Assembly: GCF_028745515.1 (NCBI RefSeq)
Contig: NZ_JAQZSG010000032.1
Location: 7,288-57,756 of the forward strand
Direction of reading: 5' to 3'
From: Paenibacillus thermotolerans
Lineage (GTDB): Bacteria > Bacillota > Bacilli > Paenibacillales > YIM-B00363
Length of the DNA stretch: 50,469 bases
Part shown: positions 26,103 through 35,055 of the stretch, piece after piece
How the letters are laid out: each line of letters starts with the position of its first letter
Position numbering within the stretch: position 1 is the first letter of the stretch
Notes under the pieces: generated by a model
Databases searched by the model: none
Told to the model about the DNA's origin: nothing
Seen by the model: the letters and a program-made list of their open reading frames with translations, nothing else
Made by a program: the position numbers and the translations under genes

Positions 26103-27185
26103 TTACAAAGTTATGAATTCTTTGGAAGATTTCGTTAAAATGTCGCAGCCGGTTTCGGTAATGACGACCATATCCTCAATCCGCACCCCGCCGAAGCCCG
26201 GCAAATAAATTCCCGGCTCCACCGTAACGACCATCCCCGGCTCAAGCACGGACGATTCTCTCTTGTTCAGGTTCGGGGATTCGTGGATCTCCATCCCTAC
26301 CGAATGTCCCGTTCCGTGGCCGAAGTTGTCGCCGTAGCCGTATTTCGCGATAACGTCTCTGGCGAGCGCGTCGCCTTCCTTCCCCGTCATGCCCGGCTTC
26401 AGGCCGGCCAGGCAAGCGAGCTGAGCTTCGAGCACGATGTCCCAAATCTCGCGGTGCTTCGCTGTCGGCTGCCCGATGAACACCGTTCGGGTCATGTCGG
26501 AGCAGTACCCTTTGTACAGCGCGCCGTAGTCCATCTTAACAAATTCGTTCGTTCCGAGCACGCGCCCGCTCGCCACGCCGTGCGGCAAAGCGGAACGCTC
26601 GCCCGAAGCGACGATCGTCGCAAACGAGGTGGCCGATGCGCCTTGTCTGCGCATAAACGTCTCAAGCTCGAGGGAAACGTCCGTTTCCTTCACTCCCGGC
26701 TTTAAGAAAGGCAAAATATGCGTAAACGCGGCATCCGATACGGCGACCGCTTCGCGGATGAGCTGAATTTCCCCCGCGTCCTTAATGCGGCGCAGCCGCT
26801 CGACGGTTCCGGCGGTAGGGACAAGCGTTATGTCGCCGCCCAGCTCTGCGGCATACCGGCCGTATGCGCCGTATGAAACGTTTTCCTGTTCGAAGCCCAG
26901 CTTGCTAAGGCCTGCGGAACGCATCGCTTCGCGAACGGCCGCCAGCGGATTCGCGCTGTCGTGCTCGATCGTCTCGAACCCGGCGGCCTGCTCGCTTGCT
27001 TGCGTGACATAACGGAAATCGGTAAACAACACGGCACGGCTCTCGGTTATTAGAACGTTGCCGGCCGTACCCGTAAAGCCGGTTAAGTATTTCCGGTTCA
27101 CCGGATTCGTAATGAGCAGCGCGTCGATCTGCAATTCGTTCAACGATTCGCGAAGCTTGGTAACCCGATTGACTGATGCGGACAT
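26103..27185 (-). CDS. yqhT: Xaa-Pro aminopeptidase (YqhT)
   Basis: Metal-dependent M24B peptidase removing N-terminal residues before proline. From ATG 27185 (MSASVNRVTKLRESLNELQIDALL) the product is 360 residues. Metal ligands are seen in VKMDYGALYKGYCSDMTRTVF (two Asp), FGHGTGHSVGMEIHE (His), and TVEPGIYLPGFGGVRIEDM (two Glu). A 44-residue extension reading back into aroQ is rejected. Confidence 0.95.
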   Translation of the reverse strand: MSASVNRVTKLRESLNELQIDALLITNPVNRKYLTGFTGTAGNVLITESRAVLFTDFRYVTQASEQAAGFETIEHDSANPLAAVREAMRSAGLSKLGFEQENVSYGAYGRYAAELGGDITLVPTAGTVERLRRIKDAGEIQLIREAVAVSDAAFTHILPFLKPGVKETDVSLELETFMRRQGASATSFATIVASGERSALPHGVASGRVLGTNEFVKMDYGALYKGYCSDMTRTVFIGQPTAKHREIWDIVLEAQLACLAGLKPGMTGKEGDALARDVIAKYGYGDNFGHGTGHSVGMEIHESPNLNKRESSVLEPGMVVTVEPGIYLPGFGGVRIEDMVVITETGCDILTKSSKEFITL

Positions 27186-27192
27186 GAGGCAA

Positions 27193-27636
27193 TCACCCTT
27201 TATCCTCAAAATGTGCTGCAAGGGCGCGTAACGCCAGCTCGTACCCGACCGCGCCGAGCCCGGCAATGACCCCGAGAGAAACCGGAGCGGTGACGGACAC
27301 GTGACGAAACGGCTCACGCTTGTACACGTTGGACAGATGCACTTCGATCGTCGGCAGCTCCACCGCCGCCAGCGCGTCCCGAATCGCGATGCTGTAATGC
27401 GTAAAAGCTGCGGGATTCATAATGATCCCGTCCGCCGTGCCCCGGGCGCCGTGAATTTCTTCAATGAGCGCTCCTTCGTAATTCGATTGAAAGAAACGAA
27501 CGGAAAGCCCCAGCTGTTCGGCCAGACGCTTCATGTTCGCCTCGATTTCATCCAATGTTACCGTGCCGTATACATTTTTTTCACGCCAGCCGAGCGTGTT
27601 CAAATTCGGGCCGTTCAAAACAAGTACGGATTTCAC
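27193..27636 (-). CDS. aroQ: Type II 3-dehydroquinate dehydratase
   Basis: Third step of the shikimate pathway. The product from GTG 27636 (147 residues) begins KSVLVLNGPNLNTLGWRE; further motifs are FFQSNYEGALIEEIHGAR, IIMNPAAFTHYSIAIRDAL and IEVHLSNVYKREPFR. GTG at 27636 has AAAGGTG nine bases upstream; four extra codons to an earlier GTG are less likely. The stop codon lies seven bases from the yqhT start. Confidence 0.95.
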   Translation of the reverse strand: MKSVLVLNGPNLNTLGWREKNVYGTVTLDEIEANMKRLAEQLGLSVRFFQSNYEGALIEEIHGARGTADGIIMNPAAFTHYSIAIRDALAAVELPTIEVHLSNVYKREPFRHVSVTAPVSLGVIAGLGAVGYELALRALAAHFEDKG

Positions 27637-27740
27637 CCGCGGCACCACCTTTATATACTAGCGGCGTTTGCACGTTTTTCGCAATGGCTGCAAGCACCAT
27701 CAGCCATTTTACCATACATTTCCCCGTTTTGAGAATCATT

Positions 27741-28259
27741 TTATTGCAACCGAAGCGTCCCCTCGCCCGATTCCCGCTGCCTTTCGTCGGAAAACTCGAA
27801 GGCAACCGAATAGCCGATGAATACGCCCCATAACACAAATATGCTGCCTTCCGTCCACAGCGTATCCCAGCGGATCAGGCCGATCGGCTTCATCATCCCA
27901 AACCACGGCCCGACCAGAAACCAGAACGCGAACCAACAGAGGCCGTACAGCATGCCGATCCAAGGCCCCATGGCCCTATGCAGCAAGAAGGCGTAAATAT
28001 AAGCGGCCGCGATCGAAAAGACGATCCAGGCGAACCAGCCCACCGCATAACCCCCGGTGCCCGCCAAAAAATCGTGCGTAAAGAACGGCTCGATCAAAAA
28101 GCCCGGAACAAGCTCGGTAAAGCGGAACAAGTAGGCGACAATGCGCAAGGCTCCCCAAATGACGCCGGCGAAAAAGCCGAGGTACAATGCGAAAAACCAT
28201 TTGTTCGTCGGGACGATCGTAGCGGTGCCCGCCTTTTTCATCGTTGTCTTCTTAGCCAT
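27741..28259 (-). CDS. yqhR: YqhR family membrane protein
   Basis: Conserved membrane protein of unknown function found with yqhQ and aroQ. The 172-residue product has a lysine-rich N-terminus and four transmembrane helices (ALYLGFFAGVIWGALRIVAYLF, GYAVGWFAWIVFSIAAAYIYAFLL, IGMLYGLCWFAFWFLVGPWFGM, SIFVLWGVFIGYSVAFEF). Confidence 0.88.
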   Translation of the reverse strand: MAKKTTMKKAGTATIVPTNKWFFALYLGFFAGVIWGALRIVAYLFRFTELVPGFLIEPFFTHDFLAGTGGYAVGWFAWIVFSIAAAYIYAFLLHRAMGPWIGMLYGLCWFAFWFLVGPWFGMMKPIGLIRWDTLWTEGSIFVLWGVFIGYSVAFEFSDERQRESGEGTLRLQ

Positions 28260-28433
28260 GCCTTCTCTGATCTCCCTTAGCTTTAGCGTTCAATTCGAAC
28301 CTATTATGCGCAAAAGGAGACCGCAGTAACCTTCGTCCCGCCTTTTTATCCGTCCGTTTCCGGTGGAATTTACGCCCGTTTTCGGCTACAATGAAGAGAA
28401 ACTGCAAGATAAAGAGTGGGAGAGGTGAGGCAA

Positions 28434-29429
28434 TTGACTCAAAAGCAAATCCCTTTTGCATACGGCGGACAGGCTGTCGTCGAGGGCGTTATGTTTGCCG
28501 GCAAAACCGTTAACGTTACGGCCGTTCGCAAGAAGGACCGTTCCATTGAATATTTCGAAACACCGAAGCAGGAGATCGGCTGGGTGAAAGCCTTGAAGAA
28601 AATACCGCTTCTGCGCGGAATCGTCGGCTTGATCGAATCGAGCGCCAAAGGCTCCGTTCATCTGAACTTCTCGGCGGAATCGTACGCAACCGAAGAAACC
28701 GAGGAAGCCAGAACCGGCCCTGCGTCGGAATCGGGCGATGCCCCGAAGCGCAAATCGCTCGGCGAAAACATGACGATGGTTTTAGGCGTGGCGGTAGTCG
28801 GGGTGCTGTCTTTCATCGCCGGCAAGCTCATATTTACGCTTGTTCCGGCAGCGCTGGAAGATATGCTTTTCAGCACCGCATTCGATAATATTTTTCTTCA
28901 CAATTTGATCGAAGGGTTGATCAAGCTTGCGCTGCTTGTCGCTTACATCCAATTGATCGCGCAAACGCCGCTGATCAAACGGCTGTTCCAATATCACGGG
29001 GCGGAGCATAAGGTCATCACCGCCTATGAAAACGGCGACCCGCTAACAGTCGAAAACGTGCAAAAATACAACACGCTGCACTACCGGTGCGGCAGCAGCT
29101 TTATTATACTGACCGTCATCATCGGGATTTTCCTGTATTCGCTGCCGGTATTCGAGTGGAATTCGATCTGGGAGCGTCTGGGCATCCGGCTGGCGCTATT
29201 GCCGGTCGTCATCGGCTTGTCTTACGAGGTGCTGCGCTTCACGAACAGCGTTCGCGACATTCCGGTGCTTCGCTATTTGGGATATCCGGGGCTCATGCTG
29301 CAGAAGCTGACTACCAAGCAGCCGACGGACGACCAGGTCGAGGTGGCGATCGCTTCTTTCCAGAGGATGCTTGAGGCGGACCAGAGAACGGCGCCGGCTA
29401 TCGAACGCGGCTCGGCTGTGGGAGCGTGA
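28434..29429 (+). CDS. yqhQ: YqhQ (DUF1385) membrane protein
   Basis: DUF1385 protein, function unknown. The 331-residue product has the family N-terminus PFAYGGQAVVEGVMFAGKTVNVTAVRK, the invariant FQYHGAEHKVITAYENG with its histidines, and four or so transmembrane segments. TTG at 28434 is chosen since AGAGGTGAGG lies just before it; a GTG at 28416 is the alternative. Divergent from yqhR. Confidence 0.9.
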   Translation: MTQKQIPFAYGGQAVVEGVMFAGKTVNVTAVRKKDRSIEYFETPKQEIGWVKALKKIPLLRGIVGLIESSAKGSVHLNFSAESYATEETEEARTGPASESGDAPKRKSLGENMTMVLGVAVVGVLSFIAGKLIFTLVPAALEDMLFSTAFDNIFLHNLIEGLIKLALLVAYIQLIAQTPLIKRLFQYHGAEHKVITAYENGDPLTVENVQKYNTLHYRCGSSFIILTVIIGIFLYSLPVFEWNSIWERLGIRLALLPVVIGLSYEVLRFTNSVRDIPVLRYLGYPGLMLQKLTTKQPTDDQVEVAIASFQRMLEADQRTAPAIERGSAVGA

Positions 29430-29435
29430 TCGGGG

Positions 29436-29747
29436 ATGAGACGATTCGGCCGTCACGGCATATTGACTTACGTAATCGTCGGGTTCATGATCATCGGCCT
29501 GCTGTACAGCATCGGCTCCAGCTTTACCCGTTGGATCATCCCGGTCGCGGTATTCGGCCTCGTATTTTTGCTGTACCGCTACCCTCCGTCCACTTGGCGT
29601 TATTTGGCGCAGCGGCTCCGTTCCGGAGGCTTCGGCAGTTTCGGCGGCAAAGGGGATAGAACGTTCGGACGGAAAACAAAAAAGGCGAAGTTCACCGTCA
29701 TCCGCGGAAGCAAGCCGGACGACGACGAGCCGCCTAAATATCATTGA
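29436..29747 (+). CDS. Small membrane protein in the yqhP position
   Basis: Not recognised by sequence. A 103-residue product with two adjacent transmembrane helices (ILTYVIVGFMIIGLLYSIGSSF, WIIPVAVFGLVFLLYRY) and a basic, disordered tail ending DDDEPPKYH. It lies six bases after yqhQ, where B. subtilis has yqhP. Its last seven bases overlap the end of the converging patatin gene. Confidence 0.8.
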   Translation: MRRFGRHGILTYVIVGFMIIGLLYSIGSSFTRWIIPVAVFGLVFLLYRYPPSTWRYLAQRLRSGGFGSFGGKGDRTFGRKTKKAKFTVIRGSKPDDDEPPKYH

Positions 29748-30757
29748 CGCTTTGCCGCGGGGCCGCTAGGGGCCCCGGCATTTTTTTTGAGCTCGGGGAA
29801 GATGGTCTGCATCCATTTGTCCATTTCGGCGGAATAGCCGGAATACGTCCAGCTTTGGAAATATTCGTTCCCTGCTTTCAAGCCGGATTCGAACAGCTCC
29901 ATCTGCTTCTCCTTGCTGACCGAAAATTCGGTCGACCCCACCATGTCCGACAGGATCTTGATCGTTCGGAACCGGCTGTGCTTCTCGATATACCTTTCAT
30001 CGTGGGCGCTGACCATCGTGGAAAACAACGCGTGCAGCATAGAGATCGGACCGTTAATATTGTTGGGCGCCGCGCTCGTTCTGCCGACCAATTGAAAGCC
30101 GAGCGTCGGGATTCCTCCAGGGCGTTCTTTCAATTCCTTATCGAAAATCCATAGCGGATAATTGCTCAAGATGGCCCCGTCCACTACATATACGGATTTG
30201 GGAAGCCGTAATTGCCGGCGCTGCTGCTTCTGGCGGAGCTTGAACACGACCGGATCGAAGAAAAACGGGATGCTGGCGCTCATACGCACGGCTCTGGCGA
30301 CGGACAGATTCATCGGGTCCATGCCGTACTGCTGAATGTCGCCCGGAAGCTCCAGCAGCTTTCCGAGAGAAATGTCCGAAGCGACCACGCGAAGCGCATT
30401 CGGCGGCAAATCTCCGAAGGTGCGGATTCCTTTTCTAGCGAGCTGCTGCTCCACCCAGCGTTCGATCGGGTCGCCCGAGTACAATCCCTTCTTTACAAGC
30501 AGTCGAACTGCAGGTCCGACAAACGTCAAATGATGAATCCAGTCCTTTCGCGTAAATTGCTCCAGCGGCATTTCCAGAATGAGCGACTTCATTTCGTCCG
30601 CCGAATAACCGGCCGCTACTAACGAAGCGACTACAGCTCCTACCGACGTTCCCGCCGTTTGATGAAATGTCACCCCGTACCGTTCGGCGGCGTAAATCGC
30701 TCCGACGAGCCCGATCCCCTTGACGCCGCCGCCTTGAAAAACAGCGTTTACCCGCAC
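29741..30757 (-). CDS. yqhO: Patatin-like phospholipase (YqhO)
   Basis: Ser-Asp dyad lipid acyl hydrolase. The 338-residue product has the oxyanion loop FQGGGVKGIGLVGAIYAAE, the nucleophile elbow GTSVGAVVASLVAAGY and the Asp in VYVVDGAILSNYPLWIF. GTG at 30757 has GGAGGGG five bases upstream, so the ATG six codons earlier is less likely. YqhO occupies this place in B. subtilis. Confidence 0.92.
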   Translation of the reverse strand: MRVNAVFQGGGVKGIGLVGAIYAAERYGVTFHQTAGTSVGAVVASLVAAGYSADEMKSLILEMPLEQFTRKDWIHHLTFVGPAVRLLVKKGLYSGDPIERWVEQQLARKGIRTFGDLPPNALRVVASDISLGKLLELPGDIQQYGMDPMNLSVARAVRMSASIPFFFDPVVFKLRQKQQRRQLRLPKSVYVVDGAILSNYPLWIFDKELKERPGGIPTLGFQLVGRTSAAPNNINGPISMLHALFSTMVSAHDERYIEKHSRFRTIKILSDMVGSTEFSVSKEKQMELFESGLKAGNEYFQSWTYSGYSAEMDKWMQTIFPELKKNAGAPSGPAAKRQ

Positions 30758-30822
30758 GGCTTCCCCTCCCCTCATACTTTCCTAATCGTATGTATGCGGG
30801 TATTGCACGTCCTTATGATGGA

Positions 30823-30864
30823 AAAATAAAACCTTGCCCGGCCTGCTTTCGCCGAGCAAGGTTT
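30823..30864 (-). terminator. Terminator of the YjcZ-like gene
   Basis: Minus-strand arms AAACCTTGC and GCAAGGTTT (30864-30828) followed by TATTTTT. Confidence 0.88.
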
Positions 30865-30877
30865 AGTAAGGGGAAGC

Positions 30878-31105
30878 TTACACCAGCAATGTACGGCTGA
30901 TGATAACGAGCAGGATGAAAAGCACCAGAATCGCGCCCGCAGAGTAACCGAAGTCGTAGCCATAACCATAACCGTCAAAACCGCCGTAGTAAGGGTAGCC
31001 TGCACCGGCTGCTCCAAGTGCCGCCGGCGCATTGATGTTCGCACCGTGCAAACCCGCTTCGGGACCCAAATTCGCTCCCATACCCATAGGACCCATTCCT
31101 AACAT
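30878..31105 (-). CDS. Small YjcZ-type sporulation-associated membrane protein
   Basis: The 75-residue product from ATG 31105 (MLGMGPMGMGANLGPEAG) has a Gly/Tyr-rich middle (YPYYGGFDGYGYGYDFGYSAG) and a C-terminal hydrophobic tail AILVLFILLVIISRTLLV, the layout of the YjcZ family of small spore-formers' proteins. AAGGAG lies nine bases upstream, which rejects 13 codons of in-frame extension containing that site. Monocistronic with its own terminator; role unknown. Confidence 0.82.
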   Translation of the reverse strand: MLGMGPMGMGANLGPEAGLHGANINAPAALGAAGAGYPYYGGFDGYGYGYDFGYSAGAILVLFILLVIISRTLLV

Positions 31106-31219
31106 ATGATCCAACTCCTTGATGGTTGTTTTGTTTTCGTTCACAATCCCATCATATGTGGAGGGGACATTCGTGGAATGGTGACCTGCCTAGCAGTAAA
31201 AAAATAGGTGAACGACCAG

Positions 31220-31738
31220 TCAGGTGTCCACCAGAAACTGAAAATTCGGATGTTTGTATACCGATTCGAAATGGGGATCTTTGCTGCAGACCGCATCCAA
31301 ATCTTCCGGTGTAAAGAGATAATAATCGTTATAAAAAGGATACCCGGCTCCGTAATAATAGCTAAGCCACACGAGCTTCGAGCAGTAAATCGACGACCAC
31401 GGATCCGCAAGCGGAATTTGCGGCGAGAAAGAAAATTTCGGGATCGCGATCCCGCTTCTATAGTTCGCATCGCATTGCAGGAAATATTTCACGGCAAAAT
31501 TCGCGGCGGACGCCCCCATCTTCGCGTCGACGGGCCGGTACACCGCATGCTTCGGATGAACGGTCAGAAAGCTATCGATCGTGCTTGCTTGAACGTAGGG
31601 ATACGTTATAACCGCCTCTATCATGTAGCGGTTGTCCGCGACAATCGCCGCATGGCCAATATAGCCGGGGGGCACATCAAACTCGTTGTCGCAAGCGGTC
31701 AATATGTCGCCGGCCCGGTAGCCGATTTCGTTCGTCAT
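31220..31738 (-). CDS. YiiX/YebB-like permuted NlpC/P60 cysteine hydrolase
   Basis: Papain-fold protein of the circularly permuted type: the early motif YRAGDILTACDNEF, the His in PPGYIGHAAIVADNRYMIEA and the late Cys in SSIYCSKLVWLSYYYGAG match that order. The product is 172 residues from ATG 31738, with no signal peptide, so it probably acts in the cytosol or spore. The substrate, an amide or thioester, is not predictable. The ribosome site GGTGAAAGGA is close to the ATG and a TTG 11 codons earlier is possible. Confidence 0.72.
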   Translation of the reverse strand: MTNEIGYRAGDILTACDNEFDVPPGYIGHAAIVADNRYMIEAVITYPYVQASTIDSFLTVHPKHAVYRPVDAKMGASAANFAVKYFLQCDANYRSGIAIPKFSFSPQIPLADPWSSIYCSKLVWLSYYYGAGYPFYNDYYLFTPEDLDAVCSKDPHFESVYKHPNFQFLVDT

Positions 31739-31795
31739 CGTTCCTTTCACCACCCACAATAGCCTATTCAAGCGGCGGGCGTACGGTGCAAGCGT

Positions 31796-31827
31796 AAAAA
31801 AGGCCGCACCGGGAAAGTGCGGACCTT
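31796..31827 (-). terminator. Terminator of mntR
   Basis: Minus-strand arms AAGGTCCGCAC and GTGCGGCCTT (31827-31800) followed by TTTTAC. The stem begins at the base after the mntR stop codon. Confidence 0.88.
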
Positions 31828-32250
31828 CTATTCCATATCCAATTCGTTCCGGATGCTGCGCAGCTCCTCCAGGCGGTTCTGGTCTCTGCGGAAATATTCG
31901 ACAAGCGTCTCGATGCAGGTGATCGAGTCCCAGCTCAAATGGTGCTCGATGCCTTCCACATCCTTATAAATATTTTCTTCCTGAACGCCGATCAACGCTA
32001 AAAATTGTTCAAGCAAATGATGGCGGTCCACCAGCCTTTTGCCAATCTTTTTCCCTTTGGCCGTGAGGATCAAGCCTCGATATTTTTCGTATACCAAATA
32101 ATTGTCTTTATCCAGCTTCTGAATCATCTTAGTAACCGAAGACGGATGCACTTCCAATCCTTCGGCTATGTCAGACACCCGGGCATACCCTTTCTCGTCG
32201 ATCAAACGATAGATTCGCTCCAGATAATCCTCCATGCTCGGTGTTGCCAA
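31828..32250 (-). CDS. mntR: Manganese-responsive regulator MntR
   Basis: DtxR-family repressor of manganese uptake. The 140-residue product keeps every metal ligand of B. subtilis MntR at the same positions: Asp8, Glu11, His77, Glu99, Glu102 and His103. The winged helix is [28 protein letters not shown]. In B. subtilis mntR (yqhN) also adjoins yqhO. No Mn transporter gene is in this window. Confidence 0.96.
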   Translation of the reverse strand: MATPSMEDYLERIYRLIDEKGYARVSDIAEGLEVHPSSVTKMIQKLDKDNYLVYEKYRGLILTAKGKKIGKRLVDRHHLLEQFLALIGVQEENIYKDVEGIEHHLSWDSITCIETLVEYFRRDQNRLEELRSIRNELDME

Positions 32251-32437
32251 ACCGGCTTTCCCCTCTCATTACCTTCTTTTGCACTCGTTTGCAATCGTTA
32301 TTTGTTAACTATACAGCTAGTATGCGGGCAAAAGCAAGCGACGGGATGCGGTTTTGGCCGCGGTATGACGCAAGAGGAGCATGCGAATGCTATTCCCATG
32401 ACCATCATTATGATCGTACGAAAGGGGATGAAAAAAA

Positions 32438-33499
32438 GTGGCGACCGAAACGCCGGTACGTCCGAAAACCGACTTAAAAGCATTCACGCCCGAGCTCGTT
32501 TACTTTGAGCCCGATTCGTTGGAATATCCGATGGGGGCGAGAATTTACAGATGGGCCCAAGAGCAAGGATTGCCGATCCGCATGACGACCTCCCATAACC
32601 GAATCACGAATTTGCCGGGGGAGTCGGAGCTTGAGAAATACAGAATGGCCAAGCGGACGCTCGTTGTGGGCATTCGAAAGACGCTCGATTTCGATCAGTC
32701 TAAGCCTTCCGCCGAATATGCCATTCCGATCGCGACCGGATGCATGGCCCACTGCCATTACTGCTATTTGCAGACGACGCTCGGAGCAAAGCCGTATGTT
32801 CGGGTTTATGTAAACATCGACGACATTACGAACCGGGCGCTTCAATATATTCAGGAGCGTGCGCCGGAGACGACTCGCTTCGAGGCGGCCTGTACGTCCG
32901 ACCCGGTAAGCCTGGAGCACATCACGGGCTCGCTCGCGCAATTGATTGAGTTCATGGGGAAGCAGGAATACGGAAGACTTCGGTTTGTCACCAAATTCAA
33001 CAACGTCGATTCGCTGCTCGGCCTTCATCACAACAAGCATACGCGAATCCGGTTTTCCGTCAACGCGGACTACGTCATCAAGAGCTTCGAGCCCGGGACG
33101 TCAAGCTTCGCCGCCCGTATCGAAGCTGCGGGCAAGGTCGCGCGCGCCGGATACCCGCTAGGGTTCATCATTGCGCCGATCATTTGGCATGAAGGCTGGG
33201 AAGAAGGCTATGCGGAGCTGCTTCGGAAGCTTAAGGCGGAAGTCCCTCCCGAGGCGGAGGAGGAGCTGACGTTCGAGCTGATTCAGCACCGGTTTACGAA
33301 GACGGCGAAGCGGGTCATCGAAGCGAGATACCCGAAGACGAAGCTGGAGATGGACGAGACGAAGCGTAAGTATAAATGGGGCCGTTGGGGGCAAGGAAAA
33401 TATGTATATCCGGACGAGCAGGCGCACGCGCTTCGGGAATTCATCACGGAGCAAATCTTTGAGAACTTCCCGAAGGCGGCGATCGATTACTTTACGTAA
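32438..33499 (+). CDS. splB: Spore photoproduct lyase
   Basis: Radical-SAM enzyme repairing the thymine spore photoproduct during germination. The 353-residue product has the cluster motif CMAHCHYC (Cys102, Cys106, Cys109, the CxxxCxxC form) and the catalytic H-donor Cys152 in FEAACTSDPVS. The start is GTG at 32438 with AAAGGGG upstream. No splA regulator precedes it; the 187-base gap to mntR holds no clear sigma-G promoter that I can defend. It converges with ccdA, leaving only three bases between stop codons. Confidence 0.96.
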   Translation: MATETPVRPKTDLKAFTPELVYFEPDSLEYPMGARIYRWAQEQGLPIRMTTSHNRITNLPGESELEKYRMAKRTLVVGIRKTLDFDQSKPSAEYAIPIATGCMAHCHYCYLQTTLGAKPYVRVYVNIDDITNRALQYIQERAPETTRFEAACTSDPVSLEHITGSLAQLIEFMGKQEYGRLRFVTKFNNVDSLLGLHHNKHTRIRFSVNADYVIKSFEPGTSSFAARIEAAGKVARAGYPLGFIIAPIIWHEGWEEGYAELLRKLKAEVPPEAEEELTFELIQHRFTKTAKRVIEARYPKTKLEMDETKRKYKWGRWGQGKYVYPDEQAHALREFITEQIFENFPKAAIDYFT

Positions 33500-33502
33500 C
33501 GG

Positions 33503-34213
33503 TTAGAACCGGAGCCATTCCGGCGTAATTTGATTGAACCAGACCGTGATCCTCAGCATTTGGCCGGTATACAGCAGGATGCCGAACAGCACGAGGAATG
33601 CGCCGCCGAGCTTCATAAGCCGGTTCGAATATTTCAGAATCCACTTGGTCGAGCCGATAAAGAACGCCATAATAAAAAACGGAAGCCCGAAGCCGAGCGT
33701 ATAGGCCGTCGTCAGTTGGAACCATATGCCCGGCTCGGTCGTGGACAGCGAGATGATCGCCGAGAAAATCGGACCGATGCACGGAGACCAGCCCGCCGCA
33801 AAACCGATGCCGATGAGCATGGAACCGAGCAGCGTAGCCGGCTTTGCGTTCACGCGAAGCTTCATGTCCTTCATCAAAAATTGAGGCTGAAACACCCCTA
33901 GCAGAAACAGTCCTACTAAAATCAACAAGATTGCGGAAAGCTTCGCAATTAAATCCTGATAATCCCGAAATATTTCCGCAATGAGTCCGGCGCCTGCGCC
34001 AAGAGCGTAAAAGACGATGGAAAAGCCGATGATGAAAAACAGCGTGTGGCTGAGCGTCCGCAGCCGCACTTCTTTCTTGTGGTCCGTTTTTAGCTGCGAT
34101 ACGGATATGCCGGTAATATATGATAGATAGGAAGGATACAGCGGCAGGCAGCATGGTGAAATAAACGAAGCGAGCCCGGCCGCGAAAGCGACCCACAAAT
34201 TAATATCCGACAT
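33503..34213 (-). CDS. ccdA: Cytochrome c biogenesis protein CcdA
   Basis: Polytopic protein passing electrons from thioredoxin to extracytoplasmic thiol-disulfide proteins. The 236-residue product has the two conserved Cys-Pro motifs ASFISPCCLPLYPSYLSYITG and FAAGWSPCIGPIFSAIISL and about six transmembrane helices. In Bacillus CcdA serves both cytochrome c and spore cortex (via StoA). It lies 22 bases after znuB, possibly cotranscribed. Confidence 0.93.
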   Translation of the reverse strand: MSDINLWVAFAAGLASFISPCCLPLYPSYLSYITGISVSQLKTDHKKEVRLRTLSHTLFFIIGFSIVFYALGAGAGLIAEIFRDYQDLIAKLSAILLILVGLFLLGVFQPQFLMKDMKLRVNAKPATLLGSMLIGIGFAAGWSPCIGPIFSAIISLSTTEPGIWFQLTTAYTLGFGLPFFIMAFFIGSTKWILKYSNRLMKLGGAFLVLFGILLYTGQMLRITVWFNQITPEWLRF

Positions 34214-34235
34214 TCCGCATCCCCTTTGTTGCGCG

Positions 34236-35042
34236 TTATAGTCTAAAACCTTTTTTTAGACCTAACAAAACGATTAAGATCAATACCAATAATAACACAA
34301 CTGTTGAGCCCGGCGCCAAGTTGAACACGCCTGCCCCGATCAGTCCGAGGATTACGGCGCTTTCGGAAAAGATAAGCGCCCAAATAATCGAGTGGCGGAA
34401 GCTCCTGGCAATCAGCAGGCTGCAAGCGACAGGAATGATGAGCAGTGCCGAGACGAGCAGCGCCCCTAATATTTTTATAGATACGCTGACTACTAAAGCC
34501 GTTAGCACCGTTTGCGCAATATTTAACGTTTTGACGGGAAGTCCGCTTACGCTGGCAGCATCTTCATCGAACGTCAGCAAAAAATATTCTTTCAAATGAA
34601 AGGCAATGACGCCCAGCACGACGATGCTTACGGCGAAAATCGTAATCAGATCGACGGTATCCAGCGAGTAGACGCTTCCGAAAAAATAGCTCGTCACATT
34701 CATATTCAGCCCTTGCCCGAGCGTGAATAGCATTGTAGCGAGCGCCACACTGCCGGAAAGCAATATGGCGATCGAAAGCTCCGCATAAGTGCGATAAGTG
34801 CGCCGCAGCCGCTCGATAACGAGGGCGCCGAACAGCGCGAACGCCAGCCCGATGCCGACCGGGTAGACGTTGATCAGGAATCCGAGGGCGATCCCGGCAA
34901 TCGAAACGTGCGCGATCGTATCGCCGATCATGGAAAGGCGGCGGAGCACCAAAAATACGCCTAGGAGCGGCGCCATCGCCCCGATCAGCGCCCCTCCGAG
35001 CAGCGCCCGTTGAAAAAACGGAAAGGCAAATATGTCGAACAA
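34236..35042 (-). CDS. znuB: Zinc ABC transporter permease
   Basis: ABC-3 family permease with eight to nine transmembrane helices. The 268-residue product has FQRALLGGALIGAMAPLLGVFLVLRRLSMIGDTIAHVSIAGIALGF near the N-terminus and LGALLVSALLIIPVACSLLIARSFRH. Third gene of znuACB. Confidence 0.93.
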   Translation of the reverse strand: MFDIFAFPFFQRALLGGALIGAMAPLLGVFLVLRRLSMIGDTIAHVSIAGIALGFLINVYPVGIGLAFALFGALVIERLRRTYRTYAELSIAILLSGSVALATMLFTLGQGLNMNVTSYFFGSVYSLDTVDLITIFAVSIVVLGVIAFHLKEYFLLTFDEDAASVSGLPVKTLNIAQTVLTALVVSVSIKILGALLVSALLIIPVACSLLIARSFRHSIIWALIFSESAVILGLIGAGVFNLAPGSTVVLLLVLILIVLLGLKKGFRL

Positions 35043-35055
35043 GGGTACGTCCTCC

